The translations under genes and the position numbers were made by a program. Below the pieces are notes generated by a model. That model was not told the origin of the DNA. It did not search any database and saw only the letters and a program-made list of their open reading frames with translations. A DNA stretch of 64,000 bases, from positions 18,246 through 82,245 of the forward strand of contig NZ_JADMJO010000018.1 of assembly GCF_018780385.1 (NCBI RefSeq), written 5' to 3'. This stretch comes from Hydrogenophaga sp. (GTDB lineage: Bacteria > Pseudomonadota > Gammaproteobacteria > Burkholderiales > Burkholderiaceae_C). Positions 55,702 through 64,000 of this stretch are shown piece by piece; the stretch's first letter is position 1, and each line of letters opens with the position of its first letter.

Positions 55702-56202
55702 ATGCGCCGCCGCTATGTCATCAATGGCCAGGCCCATGACCTCGTGGTGACACGTGGAGCGAATGGCGTGTTCCACGTCAGCCATGGCGAACGCAAATTC
55801 GAGATGCAGGGAAAGGCGCTGGCTGATGGCCGTTGGCGGGTAGCCGTGGATCAGCGGTCGCAAGCCGTCTGGATCGCCACACGGGGCGACAGCCGATTCG
55901 TGCACAGCGCGGCCACCGGCGCCCTCGAGGTCGAGGTGATCGATCTCAGCGGACCTTCTGGCTGCGACCAGACCGGTACCGCTTCCGACTTGCTGCAGGC
56001 ACCGATGCCCGGCACGGTGATCGCGGTTCATGTGGCCGTCGGTGATGCAGTGTGCGTTGGTCAACCGCTCATCGTGATCGAAAGCATGAAACTGGAAACC
56101 ACGCTGACGGCGCCGCGCGATGCCCGGGTCAAGGCGGTGCACTTTGTCGTTGGCAACACCTTCGCTCTTAAGTCCGCCCTCGTGACGCTGCAAGACCTCT
56201 GA
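55702..56202 (+). CDS. Biotin carboxyl carrier protein, carboxylase set 3
   Basis: The 166-residue protein starts at ATG 55702 (GGAGG eight bases upstream). An N-terminal beta-rich region of about 90 residues (RRRYVINGQAHDLVV) resembles the BT linker domain of fused carboxylases. It is followed by the biotinyl domain APMPGTVIAVHV with ESMKLE, lysine about 130. It shuttles carboxybiotin between the BC at 54230 and the CT at 56213. The linker domain suggests derivation by splitting of a fused alpha subunit. Confidence 0.92.
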   Translation: MRRRYVINGQAHDLVVTRGANGVFHVSHGERKFEMQGKALADGRWRVAVDQRSQAVWIATRGDSRFVHSAATGALEVEVIDLSGPSGCDQTGTASDLLQAPMPGTVIAVHVAVGDAVCVGQPLIVIESMKLETTLTAPRDARVKAVHFVVGNTFALKSALVTLQDL

Positions 56203-56212
56203 GAACCGATTG

Positions 56213-57811
56213 ATGAAACGCATCGACTCCCGCATTGACACCGCATCCGAAGCGTTCCGGCGAAACCATCAAGCCATGAGCGCCATCGTCGCGAATTTTC
56301 GCGAGCGCATGGAAATCACTCGCCACCAACGTCCGCCGCATGAGATCAAGCGCGTGCGCGCGCAGGGAAAACTGCTGGTGCGTGAACGGCTGGACTTGCT
56401 ACTCGATCCCGGCACGCCCTTTCTTGAGTTCTCGGCGCTGGCCGCCTGCGAGGACTACAACGGCGAGATACCGGGTGCCAACGTGGTCACCGGTCTGGGC
56501 GTGGTCAGCGGGCGCGAGGTGCTGATCCACGCCGACGATTCCAGCGTCAAGGGCGGTGTCTGGTACACCTTGACGCCACGCAAGCTCGCACGCTTGCTGG
56601 ACATCGCGCTGGAAAACCAGTTACCGGTCCTGCATCTGTGCGATAGCGGCGGCGCCTTCCTTGAAGAACTGTCAGGCGTGTACATCGAGGGTGGCCGGGT
56701 GTTCCGCAACCAATGCCTGCTGTCCAAGGCCGGCGTGCCGCAGGTCGCGATGGTGTTCGGCCACTGCACCGCCGGCGGTGCCTACATCCCCGCGCTGTGC
56801 GATTACAGCATCATCGTGCGTGGCGCTGGCGGCGTGTTTCTCGGCGGGCCACCGCTCGTCAAGGCCGCCACCGGCGAGGAGCACACCGCCGACGAGATCG
56901 GAGGCTGTGATTTACACACCCAGGTATCCGGCACGGTCGACTATCCGGCCGACAACGAAGCCCACGCCATCGCGATTTGCCGCGAGATCGTCGCGCAGTT
57001 CAAGCCCGCAACAAAAAGCTATCTGCCCGAGCGCGATGCCGAGCCACCCTACTACGACCCCAACGAAATGCTGGGTATCGTCTCACCCGACCACCGGGTG
57101 CAATTCGATCAGCGTGAACTGATTGCACGCATGGTGGACGGCAGCCGCTTCCACGAGTACCAGCCCGCCTACGGCACTACCCTGATTTGCGGCTACGCCT
57201 ACATCTGGGGCTACCGCGTGGGCATCCTCGCCAACAACGGCGTGTTGTTCAGCGACAGCTCCAAGAAAGCGGCGCACTTCATATCGCTGTGCAACCAGAA
57301 CCGCACACCTCTCGTGTTTCTGCAAAACACCACCGGCTACATGATCGGCCGCAACTATGAAATGGAAGGCATCACCAAGGACGGCGCCAAGATGTTGATG
57401 GCGCAGGCTGGCAGCGAGGTGCCCAAGTTCACCGTCATCACCAGTGCAGCTTTCGGTGCGGGCTACTACGGCATGTGCGGACGGGCGTGGGATCCGCGCA
57501 TGATCTGGGCTTGGCCGAACGTGCACATGGGGGTGATGGGCCCCGATCAGGCCGCCAACACCCTCGCCGACGTGAAAATCGCCCAATTGCGGCGCAAGGG
57601 CCACGCGCCCGATGAGGCCGAGATGGCGCAACTGCGCCAACGTGTGTACGAAAAGGCCGAGCGCGAGTCCAACGCCTACTTTGCCACATCGCGCCTGTGG
57701 GATGACGGTCTGCTGGCACCTACCGACACCCGCAACGCACTGGGCATGGCACTTTCAGCCGCCGCCCACGCCCCGATCGCCGACCCGCACTATGGAATTT
57801 TCCGATTCTGA
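56213..57811 (+). CDS. Acyl-CoA carboxylase carboxyltransferase (beta) subunit, set 3
   Basis: The 532-residue carboxyltransferase starts at ATG 56213 rather than the adjacent TTG. It has FGHCTAGGAYIPALCDY, the NNGVLFSDSSKKAAHFISL segment, FLQNTTGYMIGRNYE, GAGYYGMCGRAWDPRMIWAWP and the C-terminal FATSRLWDDGLLAP. Complete and normal length. It forms the third carboxylase of the window with the separate BC and BCCP. Acyl specificity cannot be read from sequence. Confidence 0.93.
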   Translation: MKRIDSRIDTASEAFRRNHQAMSAIVANFRERMEITRHQRPPHEIKRVRAQGKLLVRERLDLLLDPGTPFLEFSALAACEDYNGEIPGANVVTGLGVVSGREVLIHADDSSVKGGVWYTLTPRKLARLLDIALENQLPVLHLCDSGGAFLEELSGVYIEGGRVFRNQCLLSKAGVPQVAMVFGHCTAGGAYIPALCDYSIIVRGAGGVFLGGPPLVKAATGEEHTADEIGGCDLHTQVSGTVDYPADNEAHAIAICREIVAQFKPATKSYLPERDAEPPYYDPNEMLGIVSPDHRVQFDQRELIARMVDGSRFHEYQPAYGTTLICGYAYIWGYRVGILANNGVLFSDSSKKAAHFISLCNQNRTPLVFLQNTTGYMIGRNYEMEGITKDGAKMLMAQAGSEVPKFTVITSAAFGAGYYGMCGRAWDPRMIWAWPNVHMGVMGPDQAANTLADVKIAQLRRKGHAPDEAEMAQLRQRVYEKAERESNAYFATSRLWDDGLLAPTDTRNALGMALSAAAHAPIADPHYGIFRF

Positions 57812-57820
57812 AGGGACAAC

Positions 57821-58684
57821 ATGACAGAAGACACTACCTTCGGCTTCGACGATGAAGCCCTCGCAACCCGCCCCACCGTCTACCAGAGCGGACTCTTCGA
57901 AGGCCAGGTGGTGATGGTCAGCGGCGCCGGCAGCGGCATCGGAAAAGCCATCGCCTTCCTGTACGCGCGCCTGGGCGCCAAGCTGGTCATCTGCGGGCGC
58001 GACCCAGCCAAGCTAGAGACCTGCGCCGAATGGCTGCGCCGGCTCGGCAGCCCTGATGTGCTGGTGCACCCCATGACGATCCGTGAGCCCGAGCAGGTGG
58101 AACAGTTGATCGACGTGGCCTGGCTGCACTTCGGACGCATCGACGTGCTCGTCAACAACGCCGGCGGGCAATTCCCGCAGCGAGCGCTGGACTACAGCGT
58201 CAAGGGCTGGAAGGCGGTGATCGACACCAACCTGAACGGCACCTGGTACATGATGCATGCGCTGGCTCGCCGCTGGCGCGACACCGGTACGCAGGGCAAC
58301 ATCGTCAACATCGTCGCCACCTTCCAGCGGGGCATGCCGGGCGTGGCGCACACCTGCGCTGCGCGCGCCGCCGTTACCCATCTGTCCAAAACGGTTGCCG
58401 TCGAGTGGGCGCAGCATGGCATCCGCGTCAATTGCATCGCGCCTGGAGCGATCGCCAGCACCGGCTTTCGTCAGTACTCCCCCGAGGCGGTGAAGGCCTT
58501 CGCCGGAGCCAACCCGATGAAACATGTCGGCGACGTGCAGGACGTGGCCGAGGCCGCGGTCTACCTCAGCGCGCCCAGCGGCAAGTTCGTCACCGGCGAA
58601 CTGCTCACGGTGGATGGCGGAGGCGTGCTCTGGGGCGAAGTCTGGACCATCGCCAAACCCGACTACTTCAAGGTGAACTCATGA
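57821..58684 (+). CDS. PECR-like SDR, first of a tandem pair
   Basis: The 287-residue SDR has SGAGSGIG (34-41) and NNAGGQFPQ. It has HTCAARAA (177-184) where YxxxK is expected, followed by EWAQHGIRVNCIAPG. The same modified motif is seen in the SDR at 3956 and in trans-2-enoyl-CoA/2,4-dienoyl-CoA reductases. It lies 9 bases after the CT gene and overlaps the next SDR (ATGA at 58681-58684). Probably acts on an enoyl-CoA made in the carboxylase-3 branch. Confidence 0.88.
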   Translation: MTEDTTFGFDDEALATRPTVYQSGLFEGQVVMVSGAGSGIGKAIAFLYARLGAKLVICGRDPAKLETCAEWLRRLGSPDVLVHPMTIREPEQVEQLIDVAWLHFGRIDVLVNNAGGQFPQRALDYSVKGWKAVIDTNLNGTWYMMHALARRWRDTGTQGNIVNIVATFQRGMPGVAHTCAARAAVTHLSKTVAVEWAQHGIRVNCIAPGAIASTGFRQYSPEAVKAFAGANPMKHVGDVQDVAEAAVYLSAPSGKFVTGELLTVDGGGVLWGEVWTIAKPDYFKVNS

Positions 58685-59559
58685 ATTCGGCCGATACGCA
58701 ACACCCCAAGTTCGGCCCGGGCGACGAAGCCCTGGCCGCGCTCCCGACGGTCTATCGCGACGACCTTTTCGCCGGCAAAGTGGTGTTGGTGTCGGGCGCC
58801 GGCAGCGGCATCGGCAAGGCGATCGCCTTTCTGTTTGCCCGACTGGGTGCCACGCTCGCCATCTGCGGGCGCAAGGCCGACAAGCTCGAGGACTGTGCCG
58901 AAAAACTGCGCGCCTTATCAGGCCGTGAGGTATTTACCTACCCGATGACCATCCGCGATCCCGAGCAGGTGGACGCCATGCTCAGTGCCGTGTGGGAACG
59001 TTTGGGCGGCGTTGACGTTCTGGTCAACAACGCCGGCGGCCAGTTTGCCGCCCATGCAATGGACTTCAACGTCAAGGGCTGGAACGCGGTGATCGACACC
59101 AACTTGAACGGCACCTGGTACATGATGCAGGGCGCTGCCAAACGCTGGGTGGAGCATGGCCGGCACGGCAACATCGTCAACATCACCGCCGCCATCGACC
59201 GCGGCCTCACCGGCATGGCGCACACCACCGCCTCGCGCGCGGGCGTCATCGCGCTGTCGCGTACGCTGGCCATTGAGTGGGCAGAACACGGCATCCGCCT
59301 GAACTGCATTGGCGCCGGCGCCATCGAGAGCAACGGCTTCAACAACTACCACGAAGAGAATGTGGCAACCTTTTACTCGTGCAATCCGATGAAACGGGCC
59401 GGCGACGTGCAGGACATCGCCGAGGCGGTGGTCTACCTCGCCGCACCCTCGGGCAAGTTCATTTCCGGCGAGGTGCTCAACGTCGAAGGCGGGATGCTGC
59501 TGTGGGGCGAATTCTGGCCTGCTGGCAAGCCGGACTATTTCAAAGTCGAGCCAACTTGA
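58681..59559 (+). CDS. PECR-like SDR, second of a tandem pair
   Basis: The 292-residue SDR starts at 58681 in an ATGA overlap. It has SGAGSGIG (38-45), NNAGGQF, and HTTASRAG (181-188) instead of YxxxK, then EWAEHGIRLNCIGAG. It is a clear paralogue of its neighbour (shared IRDPEQV, LNGTWYMM, PSGKF and the xxKPDYFKV ending). Two adjacent copies suggest either two stereo-specific reductases or a hetero-oligomer. Confidence 0.88.
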   Translation: MNSADTQHPKFGPGDEALAALPTVYRDDLFAGKVVLVSGAGSGIGKAIAFLFARLGATLAICGRKADKLEDCAEKLRALSGREVFTYPMTIRDPEQVDAMLSAVWERLGGVDVLVNNAGGQFAAHAMDFNVKGWNAVIDTNLNGTWYMMQGAAKRWVEHGRHGNIVNITAAIDRGLTGMAHTTASRAGVIALSRTLAIEWAEHGIRLNCIGAGAIESNGFNNYHEENVATFYSCNPMKRAGDVQDIAEAVVYLAAPSGKFISGEVLNVEGGMLLWGEFWPAGKPDYFKVEPT

Positions 59560-59997
59560 GCGCGCAGCCCCTCCTCCGTCGGCAAGTTACTTCCACGGGC
59601 CTTTTCAGCAGCTCGTAGGGTACGACATCCTGCACAACGAGGGTGGCCCGTATTTCCGGCTACCGATCCGGCGCGACCAACTCAACCCCACGGCGTGCTC
59701 CAGGGCGGCGTGCCCTTGACCTTGCTCGATGCGGTTGGGGGCAGAACGTTAATCGACCGCCCGATCCCCGGCGGCGGCCAGATCATCCAGTCGTCGGTAA
59801 CGGTCACCCTGACCGTGGATTTCATGCGTGCGGTCGGCACAGGAATCCTGTTTGCATCGGCAATACCCGACCACATCGGCAAGACGCTGGCCTACGTCTC
59901 GGTGAAGGTGACGCTCGACGCACTCGACGGAGACATCGTGTCGCGCGGCATCGGCACCTACCGCATCTACACCAAGTCGCTGGTCAAAGCGATCTGA
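59557..59997 (+). pseudogene. Frameshifted PaaI-like thioesterase
   Basis: A hotdog thioesterase in broken frames. The N-terminal part (YFHGPFQQLVGYDILHNEGGPYFRLPIRRDQLN) runs into a C-run near 59686-59690. There one base appears to be missing, because the catalytic helix HGVLQGGVPLTLLDAVGG continues in the next frame to KSLVKAI and TGA at 59997. No ATG fits the N-terminus: a TTG overlapping the SDR stop is in yet another frame, implying a second shift. A sequencing error in the C-run cannot be excluded. Similar in type to the gene at 4862. Confidence 0.75.
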
Positions 59998-60036
59998 CCG
60001 GTGCACGGCGGAGACCGCCCGGCAAAGCACTGCCGC

Positions 60037-62130
60037 TCAATGCACATGATCATCGGGCGGGGGAAGGATTTGCGGCTCGCGGTTGATGCGTTCGATTTGG
60101 CCGAGCAGAAACTGCGTGTCGCGCCATCCTTCACCGGCGCCCTCCTCGTCCTGCGGCACCCAGCGCGCACGCGCATAGCCGAATCGGTCAAGCAGGAATT
60201 CCATGTGAGACGGTGGCGCCCCCAAGACGGTCTTGCCGGGGTCGTTCAATGTACGCCGGAACAGCAAATAGGCGGTCGCCGCCTCCTGCGCCCCGTCGGT
60301 GACGACAGAAAACGGCAACGACAGCGAAGAAGTGGCACCCGGCAACGCAATCGCAATCACCTCGGTGCCGCTTGATTGCAACTGCGGATAGACACGCGCC
60401 AGTTCGACCAGACGTTTCGCGGAGAAGAGCTGCGAGTAGAAGACAAGCAGCACGGACTTGCGCCCCCTGTACTCCTTGAGCGCCGCGGTCAGTCCCGACC
60501 GGGTCACAAAATCGAAATCGGGCGGACCGAGCCAGGGCCGCCCGGGCACCACCTGGGGCGTCAGGATGCGAGCCTGGAAGCCAGCGGAGAACGCACGCAG
60601 GAAGTTCACCATGTCCCAACGTTCCTCTTCGGTCATTTCCTGCGCAAAGCCGGGCATGGCGGTTCTCGGCTTGCCGTGGGTGAGCCACCAGAAGAGATCG
60701 CCCGCAGTGTGCAGCGCAGTATGCGGCTCGGTGAGATTCGCGGGCCTGGTGGGCAAGCGGGTGGCCTGCGGACCGTCTCCCTTGCCACCCGGACCGTGAC
60801 AGGACACGCAGTGCTGGGAATACAGCACCGCCCCGCGCGTGACCGACACCGCGTTGTAACTGACATTCGTGCGCCGGTAAGTGTCGGGATAGGCGTCCAC
60901 CGACAACGCGTACAAACCGGTGGTTAAGCCTGAAGAAATCGCCAGCACTGCGATACCCAAACGCCAGCGGTCCACACCCCGCGCTGCGCCCGTGCGTGGC
61001 CTTGAAACGATGGTGTGCAGCGACCAAACCAGCCCCCCCATCGCCAGCAGCGACGCGCCCACGACGGTGGCCGCCACCCCGGGTTGGTCCCAGGTCGCCG
61101 CGAGCGACAGACGAAACGGAAGCGGCCACGCCATCTGAGCATGGGCCGCGGGCAGCGTACCTGTCAGACTGGCTGCGAAGAGCAGAATCAGCAGCACAAC
61201 GCCCAGTTCCACCCGGACCAGACCGGCCGCGCCTTGCCACGCAAGACCCTGCTCGAATGCCCCCTGGCCCATACGCGACATCCAGACCCAGCGAACCCGC
61301 GCTGCAACCAGCAGCACCAGCATCAGCAGAACCATCTTGGCCAGCACCTGCAGACCGAACGACGTGGCGAGCAGCGGCGCCAGGCTGCGTTCGAGCACCG
61401 TCATCAGACCGCCGAAGATGTCGTCTGTCCGCGCGGGCCAGCGGGTCGGCGCGCCGAACTGCAGGTACGCGATGAGGGCTCCGGACGCAACGATCAGTGC
61501 AACGCAAACCGTCGCAAGCACCGAGAAGCGGCGCACCACGCCGAGGAACATCTTCCGGAACAGCGGATCCCGACCTCCCGCAGCCATGTGAAGTCCGTAG
61601 GCCAGCGCCGGCAGGCCGCCAGCCCAAACGCCAGCCGCCAGCAGATGCACGACATGGCCGACACCTGCAAGCCAAAGCGGTTCCGTGGCTGCGCCGTGCC
61701 CTGTAAATACCGCGGCTGCGTTAATCAGCAGCGCCGGGATGAGCAGCACCACATCGACGACGCGCTCGCCGAACCGCGCGATCAGAGGCCCACGACCCAA
61801 CAGCAGCAGCAACAAGATCAGCGCCGTCGCCTGCCGCAGTTTCCATACCGCACCGTAGCGCGTTCGCTCCAGCAACCGGGTCCATTCGGACCATTCAAAA
61901 ACTGCCTCTCCGCGGCCGCTGACCGAAGCCGCCTGCAACATCAACAGACCTGCCGTTGTGGCCAGCAGCAGTGCCACCAGCCATGGCGCGGCGGCAAGGA
62001 TCGCTGCGCGCCAGCGCGCTGCATCCGGGCTTCGGCCAGGCCCAGCGAGCAACAGCACGGCAAAGCTGCCCAACAGCACCAGGCCGTTGGTCAATTGCAG
62101 CCAGCGCAGTGCCGTGCCGAGGAACTCCAT
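60037..62130 (-). CDS. copD: CopD-cytochrome c-thioredoxin-like fusion protein
   Basis: The 697-residue fusion has three parts. Residues about 1-410 are a CopD-type membrane domain with multiple transmembrane segments and the HVVHLLAAGVWAGGLPAL motif. Residues about 430-520 are a cytochrome c domain with one CVSCH heme site (441-445) and probable axial Met492 in TAMPGF. Residues about 535-697 form a thioredoxin/Sco-like domain without a CxxC (FYSQLFSAKRL). It follows the CopC gene directly. Likely a membrane copper-handling or redox protein of the periplasmic side. It is unrelated to the CoA genes and convergent with them. Confidence 0.88.
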   Translation of the reverse strand: MEFLGTALRWLQLTNGLVLLGSFAVLLLAGPGRSPDAARWRAAILAAAPWLVALLLATTAGLLMLQAASVSGRGEAVFEWSEWTRLLERTRYGAVWKLRQATALILLLLLLGRGPLIARFGERVVDVVLLIPALLINAAAVFTGHGAATEPLWLAGVGHVVHLLAAGVWAGGLPALAYGLHMAAGGRDPLFRKMFLGVVRRFSVLATVCVALIVASGALIAYLQFGAPTRWPARTDDIFGGLMTVLERSLAPLLATSFGLQVLAKMVLLMLVLLVAARVRWVWMSRMGQGAFEQGLAWQGAAGLVRVELGVVLLILLFAASLTGTLPAAHAQMAWPLPFRLSLAATWDQPGVAATVVGASLLAMGGLVWSLHTIVSRPRTGAARGVDRWRLGIAVLAISSGLTTGLYALSVDAYPDTYRRTNVSYNAVSVTRGAVLYSQHCVSCHGPGGKGDGPQATRLPTRPANLTEPHTALHTAGDLFWWLTHGKPRTAMPGFAQEMTEEERWDMVNFLRAFSAGFQARILTPQVVPGRPWLGPPDFDFVTRSGLTAALKEYRGRKSVLLVFYSQLFSAKRLVELARVYPQLQSSGTEVIAIALPGATSSLSLPFSVVTDGAQEAATAYLLFRRTLNDPGKTVLGAPPSHMEFLLDRFGYARARWVPQDEEGAGEGWRDTQFLLGQIERINREPQILPPPDDHVH

Positions 62131-62517
62131 TTACTTCCCGGAGCCCTCGGCCTTCACGGTGAAGGTATAACCGTAATCAACCGTGTGGCCATCGACCGAG
62201 AGCACCCGGTATTTCACCGTATAGGCACCCGGGCTGAGCATGGGCAACTCCAACACCAGCAGTTTGGGGTCGTCCTTGTCAACCCGGGCCTTCTGGGTCG
62301 TGACCGGGCCGGCACCTTCCTTGATCATGCTGATCGTCGCGTACTCGGGCTCCAGCCGCTCGTTGAACCACAGCCTGACCTGCAGCGGTGGTTTGGACAG
62401 CGTCGCCCGCCGTGCCGGTTCGGACTTGACCAGCGCGGCATGCGCCAGCGCCGTGCCAGTGGCGGTCATTGCCAGCAGCGCGACGAGCCACGAAACCATC
62501 TTGCGCCGGGCGTTCAT
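62131..62517 (-). CDS. copC: CopC-family periplasmic copper-binding protein
   Basis: The 128-residue exported protein starts at the ATG of MNARRKMVSW, overlapping the upstream stop (ATGA at 62514-62517). The signal peptide ends at TALA, so His26 lies next to the mature N-terminus, as in CopC. A second ligand, His111 in VDGHTVDYGYTFTV, is also conserved. It binds copper in the periplasm and is paired with the CopD domain of the next gene. Confidence 0.92.
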   Translation of the reverse strand: MNARRKMVSWLVALLAMTATGTALAHAALVKSEPARRATLSKPPLQVRLWFNERLEPEYATISMIKEGAGPVTTQKARVDKDDPKLLVLELPMLSPGAYTVKYRVLSVDGHTVDYGYTFTVKAEGSGK

Positions 62518-62969
62518 TCGGCACGCACCCAAGTTTGCGAGCGCCCGAACACCGGAGCGCCGATGAAACCCCGAACCTCGAGCTTCTTGCCGCCCTCGGC
62601 GGGCCGCAGACGCAGCCGGTAGGTCGACCCGTTCTCCGGATCGAGCACCTCGCCACCGTCCCACAGCGTGGTGTCATCGGCATTGCGCTTGATGCCGCGA
62701 ATAATCGTCATCCCGACCACCGGCTTGTCCTTGCGCTCGCCGGTGCACTTCTCGCAAACTGTCGCTGCCTTGGGATCGAGGAGCTTTTCGATCACGCCGC
62801 TGAGCACGCCAGCCGATTCGGTGATGCGTATCAAGGTTTTCACCGTTTTGCCGTCGTCGTCAATCGTCTTCCAGAGACCGACAGGCGTGTCCTGCGCAAA
62901 AGCAGGACCGGCTGCCCAGGCAACGGCAGCGATGGCGAGTACGTGTTTCAACGTTTTTTCGATTTTCAT
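62514..62969 (-). CDS. DUF2147 exported protein
   Basis: The 151-residue protein has a signal peptide (ending near GPAFA), then VGLWKTIDDDGKTVKTLIRI and GGEVLDPENGSTYRLRL, the typical pattern of DUF2147 secreted beta-barrel proteins. A CEKC pair near the middle could be a disulfide. Function unknown. It overlaps the CopC start, suggesting co-transcription with copCD. Confidence 0.88.
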   Translation of the reverse strand: MKIEKTLKHVLAIAAVAWAAGPAFAQDTPVGLWKTIDDDGKTVKTLIRITESAGVLSGVIEKLLDPKAATVCEKCTGERKDKPVVGMTIIRGIKRNADDTTLWDGGEVLDPENGSTYRLRLRPAEGGKKLEVRGFIGAPVFGRSQTWVRAE

Positions 62970-63080
62970 GAGGCGGCTCTATTTCATTGTGGGTATACGG
63001 GAAACGACTTCATGTGCCGACGATGCTATTAGCGACTTGCACTCATATTCATTGGCCCCAGGGACGATTTGACCGTCCGT

Positions 63081-63572
63081 TTATGGTTTGACCTTGCCCT
63101 GATTCTGTACGACCACCACACTCACCTTCTGTACCGAGGATTCGATGGTCTTGTGGGATGCATCGGACCAGTACACGCAAATGACGCGCTGACCAAGAGC
63201 GGCGGGCAGGTCAAATTTGTAGCGGTAACGGTTTTTCCCCACGCGTGCCAGGTCCGCCATCATCGGCATCAGAGACGTACCGTCGATACCAACATGCAGA
63301 TGAACACCAGTGGACTTGGCGCTCATCGTCATGTTCGCCAGATCCGCATCGGTCTCGAACTCGACCTCCATGTTGGGCTCGACCTGCGCCCCGGAAAGCG
63401 GCGACACGATGCGCAGCCGTGGCAGTTCCTTCGTGTCCTTCGCCGCGCCGCTCTGGGACATGGCGTGTGATCCATGAACGCCGTGCGTGTGCTCAGCCGC
63501 AAAAACTGCGGAGCCTGCAAGCGCCGCAATCATGACCACCACGCGCGCACGCCCAAACATCTGCCACTTCAT
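63081..63572 (-). CDS. Exported His/Met-rich protein of unknown function
   Basis: The 163-residue protein has a signal peptide (cleavage likely after VFA) and a mature N-terminus rich in His (EHTHGVHGSHAM). A beta-rich domain with SPLSGAQVEPNMEVEFETDADL and GVHLHVGIDG follows. The His-rich start and closeness to copCD suggest metal binding, but no characterised family was recognised by eye. An AAGG lies eight bases before the ATG. Confidence 0.75.
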   Translation of the reverse strand: MKWQMFGRARVVVMIAALAGSAVFAAEHTHGVHGSHAMSQSGAAKDTKELPRLRIVSPLSGAQVEPNMEVEFETDADLANMTMSAKSTGVHLHVGIDGTSLMPMMADLARVGKNRYRYKFDLPAALGQRVICVYWSDASHKTIESSVQKVSVVVVQNQGKVKP

Positions 63573-63716
63573 GCTGCTCGCCTTGTGTTAATGAATTCCC
63601 TGGTCGAAACGCCGAACCAACAACCGCCGCCCGGCCGGTCGCTGCTTCGAAATATCGGCCATTGCCCTCACGTATCTCACCTTGCAGGTTCTGCACATTG
63701 TTTTGTCGATCAAGAA

Positions 63717-63932
63717 TCACAAGGCCCGGAACGCGCCCAGACTCTCCGACAAATTGACCTGCAGTTGGCCGGCGCGAATCTCATCATCTTCCACAATGTC
63801 CATCGAGACCGGCTGCAAAACTCCAGATTCACGAACCACGGGCGCAGCACTCTGGGCCATGACCGGCGCTGCAGCCGCCAGAAACCCCATTGCGCCTGCC
63901 CAGGCCGCACATCGTACGGCTTGGGCGGGCAA
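63717..63932 (-). CDS. Possible small exported protein
   Basis: A short frame whose translation has a signal-peptide-like start (GAMGFLAAAAPVMAQSAAPV) and a mature part of about 40 residues. No ATG begins it; TTG 63932 is the only start noted, and the frame stays open to the window edge, so the true start may lie outside. The real gene extent is uncertain. Confidence 0.3.
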   Translation of the reverse strand: MPAQAVRCAAWAGAMGFLAAAAPVMAQSAAPVVRESGVLQPVSMDIVEDDEIRAGQLQVNLSESLGAFRAL

Positions 63933-64000
63933 ACATGCCGCCTTGGGAAGGTCTGCAAAACACCCGCTGCAGCGTGAGCTGAGACGATGAATTTCGGATG

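Noticed and set aside
60001..60020. GGCGG-AGA-CCGCC hairpin as a terminator between convergent genes
   Set aside because: Short stem and no T-run on either strand.

Overview
The window reads as a catabolic gene block from a GC-rich betaproteobacterium (Burkholderiales/Rhodocyclales type). This rests on gene content, protein style and the IS3/IS30 remnants. No rRNA or tRNA is present to fix the taxonomy. Nearly every gene acts on acyl-CoA thioesters: six acyl-CoA dehydrogenase (ACAD) genes, four crotonase-fold proteins, two MaoC hydratases, several SDRs, three complete biotin-dependent acyl-CoA carboxylases, an HMG-CoA-lyase-type enzyme, a CoA transferase, three CoA ligases, thioesterases, ETF:quinone oxidoreductase, and two branched-chain-type ABC importers that each carry an acyl-CoA synthetase gene inside the operon.

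Layout. (1) 37-846: a lone divergent SDR on the plus strand. (2) 855-19714, minus strand: one long operon-like run transcribed leftwards from 19714. In order it holds an ACAD, a crotonase, carboxylase 1 (CT then BC-BCCP), an HMG-CoA-lyase-like gene, a decayed SDR, carboxylase 2 (CT, methylglutaconyl-type hydratase, BC-BCCP), an ACAD, an MBL-fold hydrolase, two hotdog thioesterases, a PECR-like SDR, a transglutaminase-like protein, an alpha/beta hydrolase and an unusual AMP-ligase. Many of these genes overlap by ATGA. (3) 19871-32227, plus strand, divergent from (2): a FadH-like dienoyl-CoA reductase, an ACAD, a two-subunit ACAD, a DUF35 Zn-ribbon/OB protein, an Ltp2/SCP-x-like protein, an SDR, a MaoC hydratase, a crotonase, an ACAD and a CoA transferase. 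(4) 32430-39357: ABC importer 1 with acyl-CoA synthetase, closed by a clear terminator. (5) 39606-44377: a BadH-like and BadI-like alicyclic ring-opening pair, a TetR regulator, a MaoC hydratase and ETF-QO. (6) 44565-45860: a mosaic of broken IS3 and IS30 transposase genes. (7) 46306-59997: ABC importer 2 with acyl-CoA synthetase and two binding proteins, carboxylase 3 (separate BC, BCCP and CT), two PECR-like SDRs and a frameshifted thioesterase. (8) 60037-63572, minus strand: an unrelated copper/secretion group (CopD-cytochrome c-thioredoxin fusion, CopC, DUF2147 protein, His-rich exported protein).

How the parts may work together (inference). A hydrophobic carboxylic acid is imported and activated to a CoA ester. 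A saturated or unsaturated six-membered ring is oxidised by ACAD, hydratase and the BadH-like dehydrogenase, then opened by the BadI-like hydrolase to a pimelyl-CoA-type diacid. Methyl-branched or isopropenyl-like positions that block beta-oxidation are removed by methylcrotonyl/geranyl-CoA-carboxylase-type carboxylation, hydration and HMG-CoA-lyase-type cleavage, or by an ACAD/hydratase/retro-aldolase module. Reducing equivalents reach quinone through ETF-QO. A cyclic isoprenoid acid (monoterpene-derived or naphthenic) fits better than plain leucine or cyclohexanecarboxylate catabolism. The substrate cannot be fixed from sequence alone. A 16-bp motif around CTAACTA recurs upstream of four of the transcription units and probably marks a common regulon, perhaps of the TetR protein encoded at 41348.
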